NCBI RefSeq assembly: GCF_003668875.1
Contig: NZ_RAWM01000009.1
Coordinates: forward strand, 1 to 64,000
Direction of reading: 5' to 3'
From: Corallococcus interemptor
GTDB lineage: Bacteria > Myxococcota > Myxococcia > Myxococcales > Myxococcaceae
DNA: 64,000 nucleotides
Part shown: piece by piece, positions 43,492-51,347 of the stretch
Layout of the letters: every line of letters starts with the position of its first letter
Position numbering within the stretch: position 1 is the stretch's first letter
Made by a program: the position numbers and the translations under genes
Notes under the pieces: generated by a model
What the model was told of the DNA's origin: nothing
What the model saw: only the letters and a program-made list of their open reading frames with translations
Databases searched by the model: none

Positions 43492-44274
43492 CTAGAGGAA
43501 GGGCAGGAGTGCTTCAATCGTTTCCCAGTTCTTCGTCCATTTTTGGTGAAACGCCTGGCAGTGTTCGCAGGGCTCCGGAAGTGCCTGGGTGTTGGGAATG
43601 ATGGATGTTTCGATGAAACAGTCGAACAGCTTCTGAGCCCTGAGGCCGCCGAGGATTCCCGTCTCAGCGAACGAGTGATACCGCATCTGGCTCAGGAGCA
43701 TTTCCAGTCGCTCCTTGCTGCGAGCCAGGCGGCGGATGGTCGCTCCGTTGGGCCCCGCCAGATGGTCTTTGGCTGACTTGAGCGTTACTCCATTGTAGGT
43801 CTTGTACTTGGAAGCACCGCCGTTGATTGCCTGCTGCCCAGGGTGCTCGCCGAAATCCAGAATGTTGCATCCATTGGCTTTCAGGTATGGGGCCAGCCGC
43901 TTTGCTGACGGGGCCAGGGCGATGACGAGCGGCGCGTCTTTGACTTCAGACAGCAGGCGCTTCTTGTTGGCGTCCGTGTCCACGTCGCTGACGTTTGGGC
44001 TGGTCTTGTTGTTGCTATCGCTTTTGTACAGGGCTTTGCTGTACGCATTGGCGATCCGGTACTGGTACCGGCAAGTAGACGGGAAGACTTCTGGAAGCAG
44101 ACTGTGGAGGGACGCCAGGATGCGATTGAGGGCCAGCCCTGTATCGCCAGTTGCTGGGCGTTTCGCTTTCTCCTCATCCTTTCCTGGCGCTGCCAGGATG
44201 AACGCAGGCAGCCCGGCTACGCCGTCGTTCCGGTGCATCTCGTGGCTGCAGTCATACGAGCATGGGCATTGCAT
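43492..44274 (-). CDS. Uracil-DNA-glycosylase-superfamily-like protein
   Basis: Protein of 260 residues. The segment FILAAPGKDEEKAKRPATG (about 25-43) with TGLALN after it matches the UDG-superfamily motif 1 (PGxxE...GRPxxG..G..L). A later FGEHPGQQ is a candidate for the HP-containing motif 2. Cysteines at the N-terminus (CPCSYDC) and near the C-terminus (CEHC) might bind metal or an iron-sulfur cluster, as in family 4/5 enzymes. I chose the second ATG (44274) because GAGGA then lies six bases upstream. Codon use is less GC-biased than that of neighbours, suggesting acquisition. Activity on uracil is not certain. Confidence 0.6.
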   Translation of the reverse strand: MQCPCSYDCSHEMHRNDGVAGLPAFILAAPGKDEEKAKRPATGDTGLALNRILASLHSLLPEVFPSTCRYQYRIANAYSKALYKSDSNNKTSPNVSDVDTDANKKRLLSEVKDAPLVIALAPSAKRLAPYLKANGCNILDFGEHPGQQAINGGASKYKTYNGVTLKSAKDHLAGPNGATIRRLARSKERLEMLLSQMRYHSFAETGILGGLRAQKLFDCFIETSIIPNTQALPEPCEHCQAFHQKWTKNWETIEALLPFL

Positions 44275-44462
44275 CGTCATTCCTCATGGCTACAGCGACA
44301 TGATGCCAGAACCAGGTGCCTTCTCCAGTCAGGGGGGCACCAGGCATGGCCCTGGCTTTGCCAATCAGAGGATTGTTTTTTCTGGAATCGGAGTAGACAT
44401 GCGTGGGGCGCCCCCGCGCCGCCTGTCATTCGCGTCCGCCCCGCGCGGACGGAAGGTCCCTG

Positions 44463-45770
44463 ATGAAGCGGATTGAAATGCTCTCCTCGCTGCTCTGCGT
44501 CCTCCTGCTCTGCGTGCCAGGGCTCGCGCGTGCGCAGACGACCGCCTCGCTGTGGAGCGGCACCACGGCGCCGTCTCCCGCGCAGCTCGATTCGGACATC
44601 ACGCCCGTGGAAGTGGGCGTGCGCTTCCAGAGTTCGGCGTCCGGTGTCCTCGACAAGGTTCGCTTCTACCGGGATCCCCTCGTGCCCCTCTCCCGGTGCG
44701 AGGTGCACGTGTGGAGCGCGAGCGGCGCACTGCTCGCCACCAGCGTCTGGGTGGGCGAGGGCGGGCCGCACGGGGGTTGGGTGACGCTGGATCTCTACCC
44801 GGACATCCCCCTGGCGGCGGACACCGAGTACGTCGTCTCCTACTTCGCGCCCCAGGGGCGCTACACCGTCACCGAGGACTTCTTCGCCAGCGGCTACAGC
44901 GCCGGAGTCCTGTCGGTGCCCGCGAGCGGCGGCGTCTATGCCTACGGGCCGAGCGGCACCTTCCCCACGGAGACGTGGAACAACTCCAATTATTGGGTGG
45001 AGCCGCTGGTCAAGATGTCGCCTCCGGAGACGCCGCTTTTCGCGCGGGCCTATCCCGGCAACAACGCCGCCGCGGTGCGCTGGGATGCCGCGTCGGGGGC
45101 GCGGACGTATTCAGTCCTGCGCGCCACGGCCGAGGCCGGGCCGTACCAGCAGGTGGCGTCGGGCCTCACGCGGACTGCGTGGCTGGACACCTCCGCCACG
45201 AATGGCGTCGCGTATTTCTACCAGGTGCGCGCGTCCAACACGTACGGCACCAGCGCCGCGTCGTACCGGGCCCCGGTGACGCCCGCGCCCACCGCCTATC
45301 GCCTGTGGCAGACACCGCCCTCCGGCGTCTTCGCGTCCGATGACACGGCCGGCGTGGAGCTGGGCGTGCGCTTCAAGAGCGAGGTGCCGGGCATCATCGA
45401 CGCCGTGCGCTTCTACCGGGACCCGGGCGCGCCGCTGGAGGAGCGCGTGGTGCACCTGTGGGACGCGCAGGGCGTCCTGCTGGCCACGGGCATCTTCGTG
45501 GGGGAGGGCGGGCCGGGCAGCGGCTGGCAGACGGTGGACCTGTATCCGGACGTGGCCGTGCAGGAGAACACGCCGTACACCGTGTCGTATTACGCGCCGG
45601 CGGGTGGCTACACCGTGGCCTCGCAGGCCTTCGTCATCCCGTACTACGCCCAGCCGCTGCACGTGGAGGCGGACGGTGGCGTCTTCGCCTACGGGCCCGA
45701 GGGCACCTTCCCCACGCTGAGCTGGGAGAGCTCCAACTATTGGGTGGAGCCCGTCTTCCGCGTCCGCTGA
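44463..45770 (+). CDS. Secreted protein with two DUF4082 domains and a fibronectin-type III-like linker
   Basis: Exported protein of 435 residues with signal peptide ending GLARAQ; GGAAGG lies seven bases upstream of the ATG. Two DUF4082 domains (about 25-180 and 280-435) carry the repeats EVGVRFQSSASGVLDKVRFY / ELGVRFKSEVPGIIDAVRFY and end with SNYWVEPL / SNYWVEPV. Between them (about 190-270) is a fibronectin-III-like domain. DUF4082 is usually attached to carbohydrate-active or surface proteins; here it stands alone. The next DUF4082 gene starts about 650 bases downstream, suggesting a local family expansion. Confidence 0.8.
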   Translation: MKRIEMLSSLLCVLLLCVPGLARAQTTASLWSGTTAPSPAQLDSDITPVEVGVRFQSSASGVLDKVRFYRDPLVPLSRCEVHVWSASGALLATSVWVGEGGPHGGWVTLDLYPDIPLAADTEYVVSYFAPQGRYTVTEDFFASGYSAGVLSVPASGGVYAYGPSGTFPTETWNNSNYWVEPLVKMSPPETPLFARAYPGNNAAAVRWDAASGARTYSVLRATAEAGPYQQVASGLTRTAWLDTSATNGVAYFYQVRASNTYGTSAASYRAPVTPAPTAYRLWQTPPSGVFASDDTAGVELGVRFKSEVPGIIDAVRFYRDPGAPLEERVVHLWDAQGVLLATGIFVGEGGPGSGWQTVDLYPDVAVQENTPYTVSYYAPAGGYTVASQAFVIPYYAQPLHVEADGGVFAYGPEGTFPTLSWESSNYWVEPVFRVR

Positions 45771-45795
45771 GCTATCGTTCAAGAAGGAGCCCTGC

Positions 45796-45950
45796 ACGAA
45801 CCCAAAGCGTGCGGTCGTGGCCTGTGTCGCGGTGCTGCTCCTCGCGGGCTGCGCTCACGAGCCGGAGTCCTCCAATGCATCCGCCTGGAACCCGCGAATG
45901 TCGAATGCCGGGACCCCCTGGAGCAGGTCCAGCGCGCCATGTCCCCGTGA
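45796..45950 (+). pseudogene. Remnant of a small lipoprotein gene (lost start, frameshift)
   Basis: After AAGGAG (45784-45789) and a normal spacer, the frame reads ACG-AAC-CCA-AAG then RAVVACVAVLLLAGCAHE, a textbook lipoprotein signal whose start is ACG instead of ATG. After about 30 codons the frame shifts by one: the other frame continues RLEPANVECRDPLEQVQRAM and a stop at 45948-45950. The total length of 155 bases is not a multiple of three. A GTG at 45817 could still give a shorter product, so full inactivation is not certain. Confidence 0.5.
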
Positions 45951-45978
45951 TGGGAACACGTCCGGGCCCGGAGCGCGC

Positions 45979-46341
45979 TCAAAGCGCCAGGAGCACCTCC
46001 ACCTGCGTCTGAAGCAGGCGGGCCTCTTCCTGCCTGCCGAGCTGGAGGTAGAGCGCGGCCGCGTCCCGGCGCTCCTGGATTTCGCGCTGGATGAGCGCAT
46101 CCACCGTCTCCGGAGACAGGAGCAGCCGGGCCACTTCGCCACTGCCGAGGCCCACCGTGCCGCCCGCGATGCCGCCACCGGCCGGTGCAGGCGCGACGCG
46201 GATGTCGGGCGCCTCGGCATTGTCGATGGCGGCGAGCGCTTCCCGAAGCACCGCGGAGGCGGCGGCGTTCCGGGTGCGCAGTGCCTCTTTCATCGCGGCA
46301 CGCAGCGTGGTCTTCCATTCAGCGACGGTCCTCATTTGCAT
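45979..46341 (-). CDS. GatB/YqeY-domain protein
   Basis: Small protein of 120 residues. Core segments are 'LRAAMKEALRTRNAAASAVL' and 'LSPETVDALIQREIQERRDAA' with LGRQEEARLL, the YqeY pattern shared with the tail of the GatB amidotransferase subunit. A glycine-rich insert (GGGIAGGTVGLGSG) sits in the middle. YqeY proteins bind tRNA in some settings, but their role is unsettled. Two candidate ATGs are two codons apart, and neither has a strong ribosome binding site. Confidence 0.75.
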   Translation of the reverse strand: MQMRTVAEWKTTLRAAMKEALRTRNAAASAVLREALAAIDNAEAPDIRVAPAPAGGGIAGGTVGLGSGEVARLLLSPETVDALIQREIQERRDAAALYLQLGRQEEARLLQTQVEVLLAL

Positions 46342-46424
46342 ACGCTAACCAGGAATGGCCCTTCTTCCATGAAATCGTGATGTGTGAGATTCCATCGCCA
46401 GTCTTTCCCCCCCAAGGAGTCTCA

Positions 46425-48623
46425 ATGCTTCGACATGCATCACGATGGGTCACGACGTGGGTCGTGGGTTTCACCTGCCTCCAGCTGGGCTGTAATCCTT
46501 CTCAGCCGGAGACACCGCGCACCGACGAGGCCGCGCAGCCGCTGCTGACGGGGGAGCGCGCCCTCTTCGGTGACTCCGCGGTGCCGGCCGTGGCGGCCGC
46601 GAATGACAGCGGCGCGGTGGAGCTGGGCGTGCGCTTCCGCAGCGACGCTCCGGGCCGCATCATGGGCGTGCGCTTCTACAAGGGCGCGGGCAACACCGGC
46701 ACGCACACCGGCAGCCTGTGGACGGCGTCCGGTTCGCTGCTGGCCACCGCCACGTTCCAGAACGAGACGGCCTCCGGCTGGCAGGAGGTGCGCTTCGCCA
46801 CGCCGGTCACCATCTCCGCCGACACGAACTACGTCGTCTCGTACTACGCGCCCGCGGGGCACTACGCCGTGACGAGCAACGGCTTCGCGTCCGCGCTGGA
46901 TGCGCCGCCCCTGCACGCGCCCGCGAGCGGGACGGGCGGCGGCAACGGCCTCTACCGCTGCGGCACGAGCGGCTTCCCCGCCGACAGCTACCAGGCCAGC
47001 AACTACTGGGTGGACGTGGCCTTCCAGCCCAATGACACCACGCCCCCGGCGGCGCCCACGAACGTGGCGGCGACGCCCAACTCGCCGACCGCCATCGACC
47101 TGACCTGGTACGCGTCCGTGGACGGCTCGGGTGAGACGCAGGGCAACGCGCGCTGGCACCTGGTCTACCGGGGCAGCCAGCTCATCGCGGAGCTGCCCGG
47201 CACCACCACGAGCTACCGCGACACGGGCCTGACGCCCTCCACCGCGTACTCCTACTCCGTGCGCGGCCGTGACGCCGCCGGCAACGTGGGGCCCGCGTCC
47301 GCCACCGTCACCGCCACCACGCTCGCGAGCACCAGCAACTGCAACCCCTGCAGCTTCTGGAACGTGGTGACGGGGGATCCGCACGGCATCAACGGGGACG
47401 CCACGCCGGCGGAGGTGGGCCTGCGGTTCCACTCGGACGTCGCGGGCACGGTGACGAAGGTCCGCTACTACAAGAGCGGCGCGAACACCCCTCCGGCCGT
47501 GGGCCACCTGTGGAGCGCCACCGGCACGCTGCTGGGCACCACCGTGACGGCGCCCGTGGAGAGCGGCTTCGGCTGGCGCGAGCTGGCGTTCCCGACGCCG
47601 GTGAGCATCGCCGCGAATACGACCTACGTCGTGTCGTACTTCGCGCCCGGGGGCTACTACGGCATCACGTCCAACTACTTCACCAGCGCGGGCGTGGACA
47701 TGCCGCCCCTGCACGCCCCGTCCGCCCTGACGCCGGGGGGCAACGGCGTGCGCCATCTCAACGGCAGCGCCTTCCCCACGGAGACCTATTACAACGCCAA
47801 CTTCTGGGTGGACGTCGCCTTCGTGCCCGCGACGGGTGACGCGTCCCCGGTCGACGTGTCCGTGCGGCATGACTTCCCCGCCGGGACGGGCGTCCGGGGC
47901 GAAGCGCTCGACTACGACATCACGGTGACGAACCACGGCACGCGGACGGCCACCAACCTCACGCTCGACGTCCCCGTTCCCGCCGGACTCGCGCCCTTCG
48001 CCTTCTACCCGACCACGTCGGCGGGCTCGTGCGGCTACTGGACCAACGACGTCATGCACTGCGAATTCACGAGCCTGTCCGCCGGGCAGAGCGCCGTCGT
48101 CCGCATGACGCTGGTGCCTTCCGTCGCCGGCACGTTCCAGTTCCAGGCCATCGTCACCGCCTCCGAGACGGACAACGTGCCGGGCAACAACACGAGCACG
48201 CTGAGCATCCCCATTGGCGCCTCGACGAACCTGGTCACCTTCGATGGATTCGACGGCGCGGACGCGGCCATCACCGGTGCCCACGGCCCCTTCTACTTCG
48301 TGCAGAACAAGTGGTACCTCGGGTCGCCCTGGGGCGGGTTCACCACGCAGAGCATCTCGTTCAATGGCGGGGGCGTGAACCAGGGGCAGCTGAGCATCTA
48401 CGGGGCGCGCACCGTCGTCGGCCTGGATGCCTTCACCTGGGACTCGGGCGCGACGCTCACCCTGAGCTGCTTCAACCAGCCCACGCGCACCTTCAACCTG
48501 ACGCCGGGAGAAGTGACCCACGTGGTGACGAACTGGCAGGGCTCCTGCTCGTCCGTCACCTTCGCGACGTCGAACGGCTGGGACACGAACTTCGACAACA
48601 TCCAGCTGTCGCCGCTGCCTTGA
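46425..48623 (+). CDS. Lipoprotein with two DUF4082 domains, Fn3 and DUF11-like domains
   Basis: Lipoprotein of 732 residues. AAGGAG lies six bases before the ATG, and the signal ends CLQLGCN. Domain order: DUF4082 (about 45-200, VELGVRFRSDAPGRIMGVRF), fibronectin III (205-300, PPAAPTNVAATPNSPTAIDL), DUF4082 (305-470, VGLRFHSDVAGTVTKVRYY), a DUF11-type beta-sandwich (480-590, 'ALDYDITVTNHGTRTATNL') and a C-terminal beta domain (595-732). It is a larger relative of the upstream DUF4082 protein. Likely a surface adhesin or carbohydrate-binding protein; no catalytic motif seen. Confidence 0.82.
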   Translation: MLRHASRWVTTWVVGFTCLQLGCNPSQPETPRTDEAAQPLLTGERALFGDSAVPAVAAANDSGAVELGVRFRSDAPGRIMGVRFYKGAGNTGTHTGSLWTASGSLLATATFQNETASGWQEVRFATPVTISADTNYVVSYYAPAGHYAVTSNGFASALDAPPLHAPASGTGGGNGLYRCGTSGFPADSYQASNYWVDVAFQPNDTTPPAAPTNVAATPNSPTAIDLTWYASVDGSGETQGNARWHLVYRGSQLIAELPGTTTSYRDTGLTPSTAYSYSVRGRDAAGNVGPASATVTATTLASTSNCNPCSFWNVVTGDPHGINGDATPAEVGLRFHSDVAGTVTKVRYYKSGANTPPAVGHLWSATGTLLGTTVTAPVESGFGWRELAFPTPVSIAANTTYVVSYFAPGGYYGITSNYFTSAGVDMPPLHAPSALTPGGNGVRHLNGSAFPTETYYNANFWVDVAFVPATGDASPVDVSVRHDFPAGTGVRGEALDYDITVTNHGTRTATNLTLDVPVPAGLAPFAFYPTTSAGSCGYWTNDVMHCEFTSLSAGQSAVVRMTLVPSVAGTFQFQAIVTASETDNVPGNNTSTLSIPIGASTNLVTFDGFDGADAAITGAHGPFYFVQNKWYLGSPWGGFTTQSISFNGGGVNQGQLSIYGARTVVGLDAFTWDSGATLTLSCFNQPTRTFNLTPGEVTHVVTNWQGSCSSVTFATSNGWDTNFDNIQLSPLP

Positions 48624-48640
48624 TTCGTTGATGCGTTGAT

Positions 48641-48677
48641 GGGGACGGCCCCCTGAGGTGTTCAGGGGGCCGTGCCC
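48641..48677. terminator. Hairpin terminator shared by convergent genes
   Basis: ACGGCCCCCTGA (48645-48656) and TCAGGGGGCCGT (48662-48673) form a perfect 12-bp stem with a five-base loop and three further outer G-C pairs. It overlaps the last codons of the leftward gene and follows the stop of the DUF4082 lipoprotein. Confidence 0.7.
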
Positions 48678-50932
48678 AGGGCCCAGTGGCGATTCAAGGT
48701 CCACCCCAGGAAGCACCGGGCTCCCGGGGGCGCGTCCTTCATCCGTCCTCCGCTCACCACGTGGCGCAGCCCGAGCATGGCGGGCGCGAGCCGCTGGGGC
48801 AGCTCACCTCCGCGCTGCGAGAGCCGGGCCTCCACCTCCTGGAGGAAGGCCGGATGGGTGGCCTCGGGCCGCAGCGAGAGGAAGAACAGCATGTGCCGCC
48901 AAGCATAGGCGGCGTTCTTGAGGTTCCGGAGCCTGGAGTGGTACCCGGGCGGCCGCGCCTCCAGCAGCTCGCACACGCGCGTGAAGCAGCGGAGCGCCAG
49001 CGCCTCCAGCTGGGGTTCGAGCACGGGCCGCAGGTCCAGGGCCTCCACCAGCGTCGCCAGATTGTGGGTGGTGAGGATCTGCGCCTGCTCGATGATCCGT
49101 CCGTTCGCCGCGGGGCTCCACCGCGCGCTGTCTTCGCCATCCTTCGCGCGGGCCGTGCACAGGGCCGCGAAGGCCTCCGAGGTCCTGGCCTCATGCCTCG
49201 CGTGCTTCGAGGCGTTCATCTCCCGCAGCCCGGAGGGCAGGTCGTAGTAGCGCGCGTACAGCGTCCCCGCGAGCAGCTCCTGCGCCTGCTGTGCGGCCTC
49301 CAGGAACTTCTCCGTGAAGGTGCCCATGAAGATGTCCGCGGCCAGCTCGTCCACCACCGGCACCTGGAGGCCGGCGCTCTTGAGCAGGGCCCGGACCTCC
49401 TGGAGCAGCTTGTTGGGCAGGAGCACCTCCGGGAACGCGCCCAGCGTGAGCCGTAGCAACTGCTCCAGGGTCTGCCTGGATGCCGACTCCTGCGTGAGTC
49501 CTTGCTTCCGGTACGCGTCGATGGCGGCCACCCACGGCAGCTCCTCCAGCTTCACCTGGGACTCCAGGTTCAAGAGCAGCAGCGAGCGGCGCCGGCGGAA
49601 GGCCGTGTACAGGGCCGCGTAGAGCGCGCGCAGGGAGGGCTGCGAGATGCCGAGCGCCCGGACCTGCGCGGACAGCTGCGGCACGACGCGGGCGAGCGTC
49701 TCGCTGGAGCGGATGAGGCGCTGCTCGACCAGCGTCTCCACGGGGGCGTTCAGGGAGAGCCGCACCTTGCGCTCGATGCTGGCGGGGATGGCGAAGCCCT
49801 TCACGGGCGCCATCAGGGCCTCGAGTGAGTCGAGCCCGGCATCCCCGGGCAGTCCGTCCAGCCGGCGCAGGGTCTCCCGGGCGAAGTCCACGACGCTCGG
49901 GCGCTCCAGCAGCTCCCGCTGCTTCGTGCGAAGGGCGTCCAGACGCTCGGAGCCCGGAAGGCCACGCGCCTGGGTGATGGCGTCGAGGATGCCGCGCACG
50001 CGCCGCGCCTGTCCTGGGAGGATTGTCATGCGCGCGTGGACGACGTCCTTGAGCACGGTGAGGAGCCGGCCGAAGGAGAGCTGCGGCTTGCGGGGCCAGG
50101 CGCAGAGGGTGTGCTTCGTGAGCGCGCCGTCGATGTCGGAGAGCAGGGTGTGCGTGCGCTGCTTGAAGTCCGCGTCGAGCTGGAAACCCAGGGGCGCTTC
50201 GCGCAACGCCCCCGCCCAGAGCGCCACGAGGCGGTCATACAGGGGCGTCCAGACCCTCGCGGACTCCCACTGGCGCTGGAGCGCGGGGCGCGCGCGGACC
50301 TGCTTGAGCGCCGCTCGCGTCGCTTCCACCTCGCGCACATGGACGAAGGCCGTGTCCGACTGGGGCGTCGTGGCCGGCACCGGGTAGAAGCGCAGGCGCG
50401 GGAAGAATGGCGCCAGCTGGTCGAGCAGGCTTCGCGCGCGCTCCGCCTGATCATGGTCGAGCAGCCACGCCACGACGAGCAGCGCGCCCTCCTCGGGGAC
50501 CTGGATGCGATAGCCGCCCGTCTGGAGCATTCGCCGCAGCTCCGCGAGCCCCTCCTCGCCCAGGTACCACGCGTTCAGCACCGCTCGCGCGCTGCCCGTG
50601 TCGTCGTCCCGTTGGAGCCGGGACAGCAGGGCCTGCTCATGCGGTTGCAGGTCCCCTTCCGCCAGCAGGCGCCCGGTGGCGAAGCCGCCCTTGGCGACCT
50701 CCAGCGTCGCCCAGGAGGGGACCTCCGCCACGGGCACGCGGGAGCCGATGGCCAGCGTGCCCTGGAGCATGCCGGAGAAGACCTCCGTCCAAGCACGCAC
50801 CTTGTCCTGCGCGCGGGCCCGCGCTTCCGCGTCCGGGTGCTCCTGGGTCGTCTGGAGCGCCCGGGCCAGCTGCCCGAGCGGATACTGCGTTCCAACGACT
50901 ACCTCGCGGCTGCCATCATCCTTGCGGTCCAC
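48662..50932 (-). CDS. Large helical protein of unknown function
   Basis: Cytoplasmic protein of 756 residues, no signal peptide or membrane segment. It is mostly helical, with Leu/Arg/Glu-rich stretches throughout. Distinct blocks are 'YLGEEGLAELRRMLQTGGY' and WLLDHDQAERARSLLDQLAPFFPRL in the first third, and 'AQILTTHNLATLVEALDL' and 'RLRNLKNAAYAWRHMLFFLS' in the last quarter. The latter blocks recall uncharacterised proteins also seen in actinobacteria. No enzymatic motif was recognised. The start at 50932 overlaps the end of the upstream His/Cys-rich gene by 34 bases, which suggests coupling or a slightly later start. Confidence 0.6.
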   Translation of the reverse strand: MDRKDDGSREVVVGTQYPLGQLARALQTTQEHPDAEARARAQDKVRAWTEVFSGMLQGTLAIGSRVPVAEVPSWATLEVAKGGFATGRLLAEGDLQPHEQALLSRLQRDDDTGSARAVLNAWYLGEEGLAELRRMLQTGGYRIQVPEEGALLVVAWLLDHDQAERARSLLDQLAPFFPRLRFYPVPATTPQSDTAFVHVREVEATRAALKQVRARPALQRQWESARVWTPLYDRLVALWAGALREAPLGFQLDADFKQRTHTLLSDIDGALTKHTLCAWPRKPQLSFGRLLTVLKDVVHARMTILPGQARRVRGILDAITQARGLPGSERLDALRTKQRELLERPSVVDFARETLRRLDGLPGDAGLDSLEALMAPVKGFAIPASIERKVRLSLNAPVETLVEQRLIRSSETLARVVPQLSAQVRALGISQPSLRALYAALYTAFRRRRSLLLLNLESQVKLEELPWVAAIDAYRKQGLTQESASRQTLEQLLRLTLGAFPEVLLPNKLLQEVRALLKSAGLQVPVVDELAADIFMGTFTEKFLEAAQQAQELLAGTLYARYYDLPSGLREMNASKHARHEARTSEAFAALCTARAKDGEDSARWSPAANGRIIEQAQILTTHNLATLVEALDLRPVLEPQLEALALRCFTRVCELLEARPPGYHSRLRNLKNAAYAWRHMLFFLSLRPEATHPAFLQEVEARLSQRGGELPQRLAPAMLGLRHVVSGGRMKDAPPGARCFLGWTLNRHWALGTAP

Positions 50933-51345
50933 CGGGCCCCCTCGCGGCCAGACATTGCGTCGGCCACCGACAGTTTCACCCGGGAGGTTCCTGACAGGGA
51001 GCCCGATTCCACCTTTGAGCCGCCCCGGACCTGGTGGTCCGTCGGACAGCAGCCGAAGGTGTCCTCGTCGTGCTCACGCAGGTGGGCCGAGGCGCCGGGG
51101 ATGGGCAGGCAGAGCTCGATGGTCTTCGAGCCCGGCTGGTCGGGCGGCGCGTGGTGGCAGATGCGGACCTTGTCGCCGTGGGGGCCGCAAGCCACCGGGC
51201 AGTGAGGAGGCGGGCAGTGCGGCCCGCCGTCATGTCCACCGCCCTCACCGCCCATCGCGGACACCTCGTTCTGCGGGGAGAAGGAATCCGACAGTTCCTC
51301 CTCGGTGCTCGCTACGGCCTGGCCGCAACCCACGGACAGCGCCAC
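50899..51345 (-). CDS. His/Cys-rich exported protein, start uncertain
   Basis: Reading frame of 148 residues that begins two bases after the SulP stop, with GTG at 51345 as the only nearby start. Residues 1-13 (ALSVGCGQAVAS) look like the end of a lipoprotein signal peptide, but hydrophobic in-frame codons (RALRAVVG) extend upstream into the SulP gene without a start codon. The central part is clear: HCPPPHCPVACGPHGDKVRI then CHHAPPD and SAHLREHDEDTFGCC, a motif resembling the CHxPPG...SAHLxHxD class of small secreted myxobacterial proteins. Possible metal binding. The gene is either translationally coupled or has lost its first codons. Confidence 0.5.
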   Translation of the reverse strand: MALSVGCGQAVASTEEELSDSFSPQNEVSAMGGEGGGHDGGPHCPPPHCPVACGPHGDKVRICHHAPPDQPGSKTIELCLPIPGASAHLREHDEDTFGCCPTDHQVRGGSKVESGSLSGTSRVKLSVADAMSGREGARWTARMMAAAR

Positions 51346-51347
51346 GC

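Noticed and set aside
46440-48716. 758-residue minus-strand frame
   Set aside because: Antisense shadow of the DUF4082 lipoprotein, with composition of a GC-rich mirror frame and no start site.
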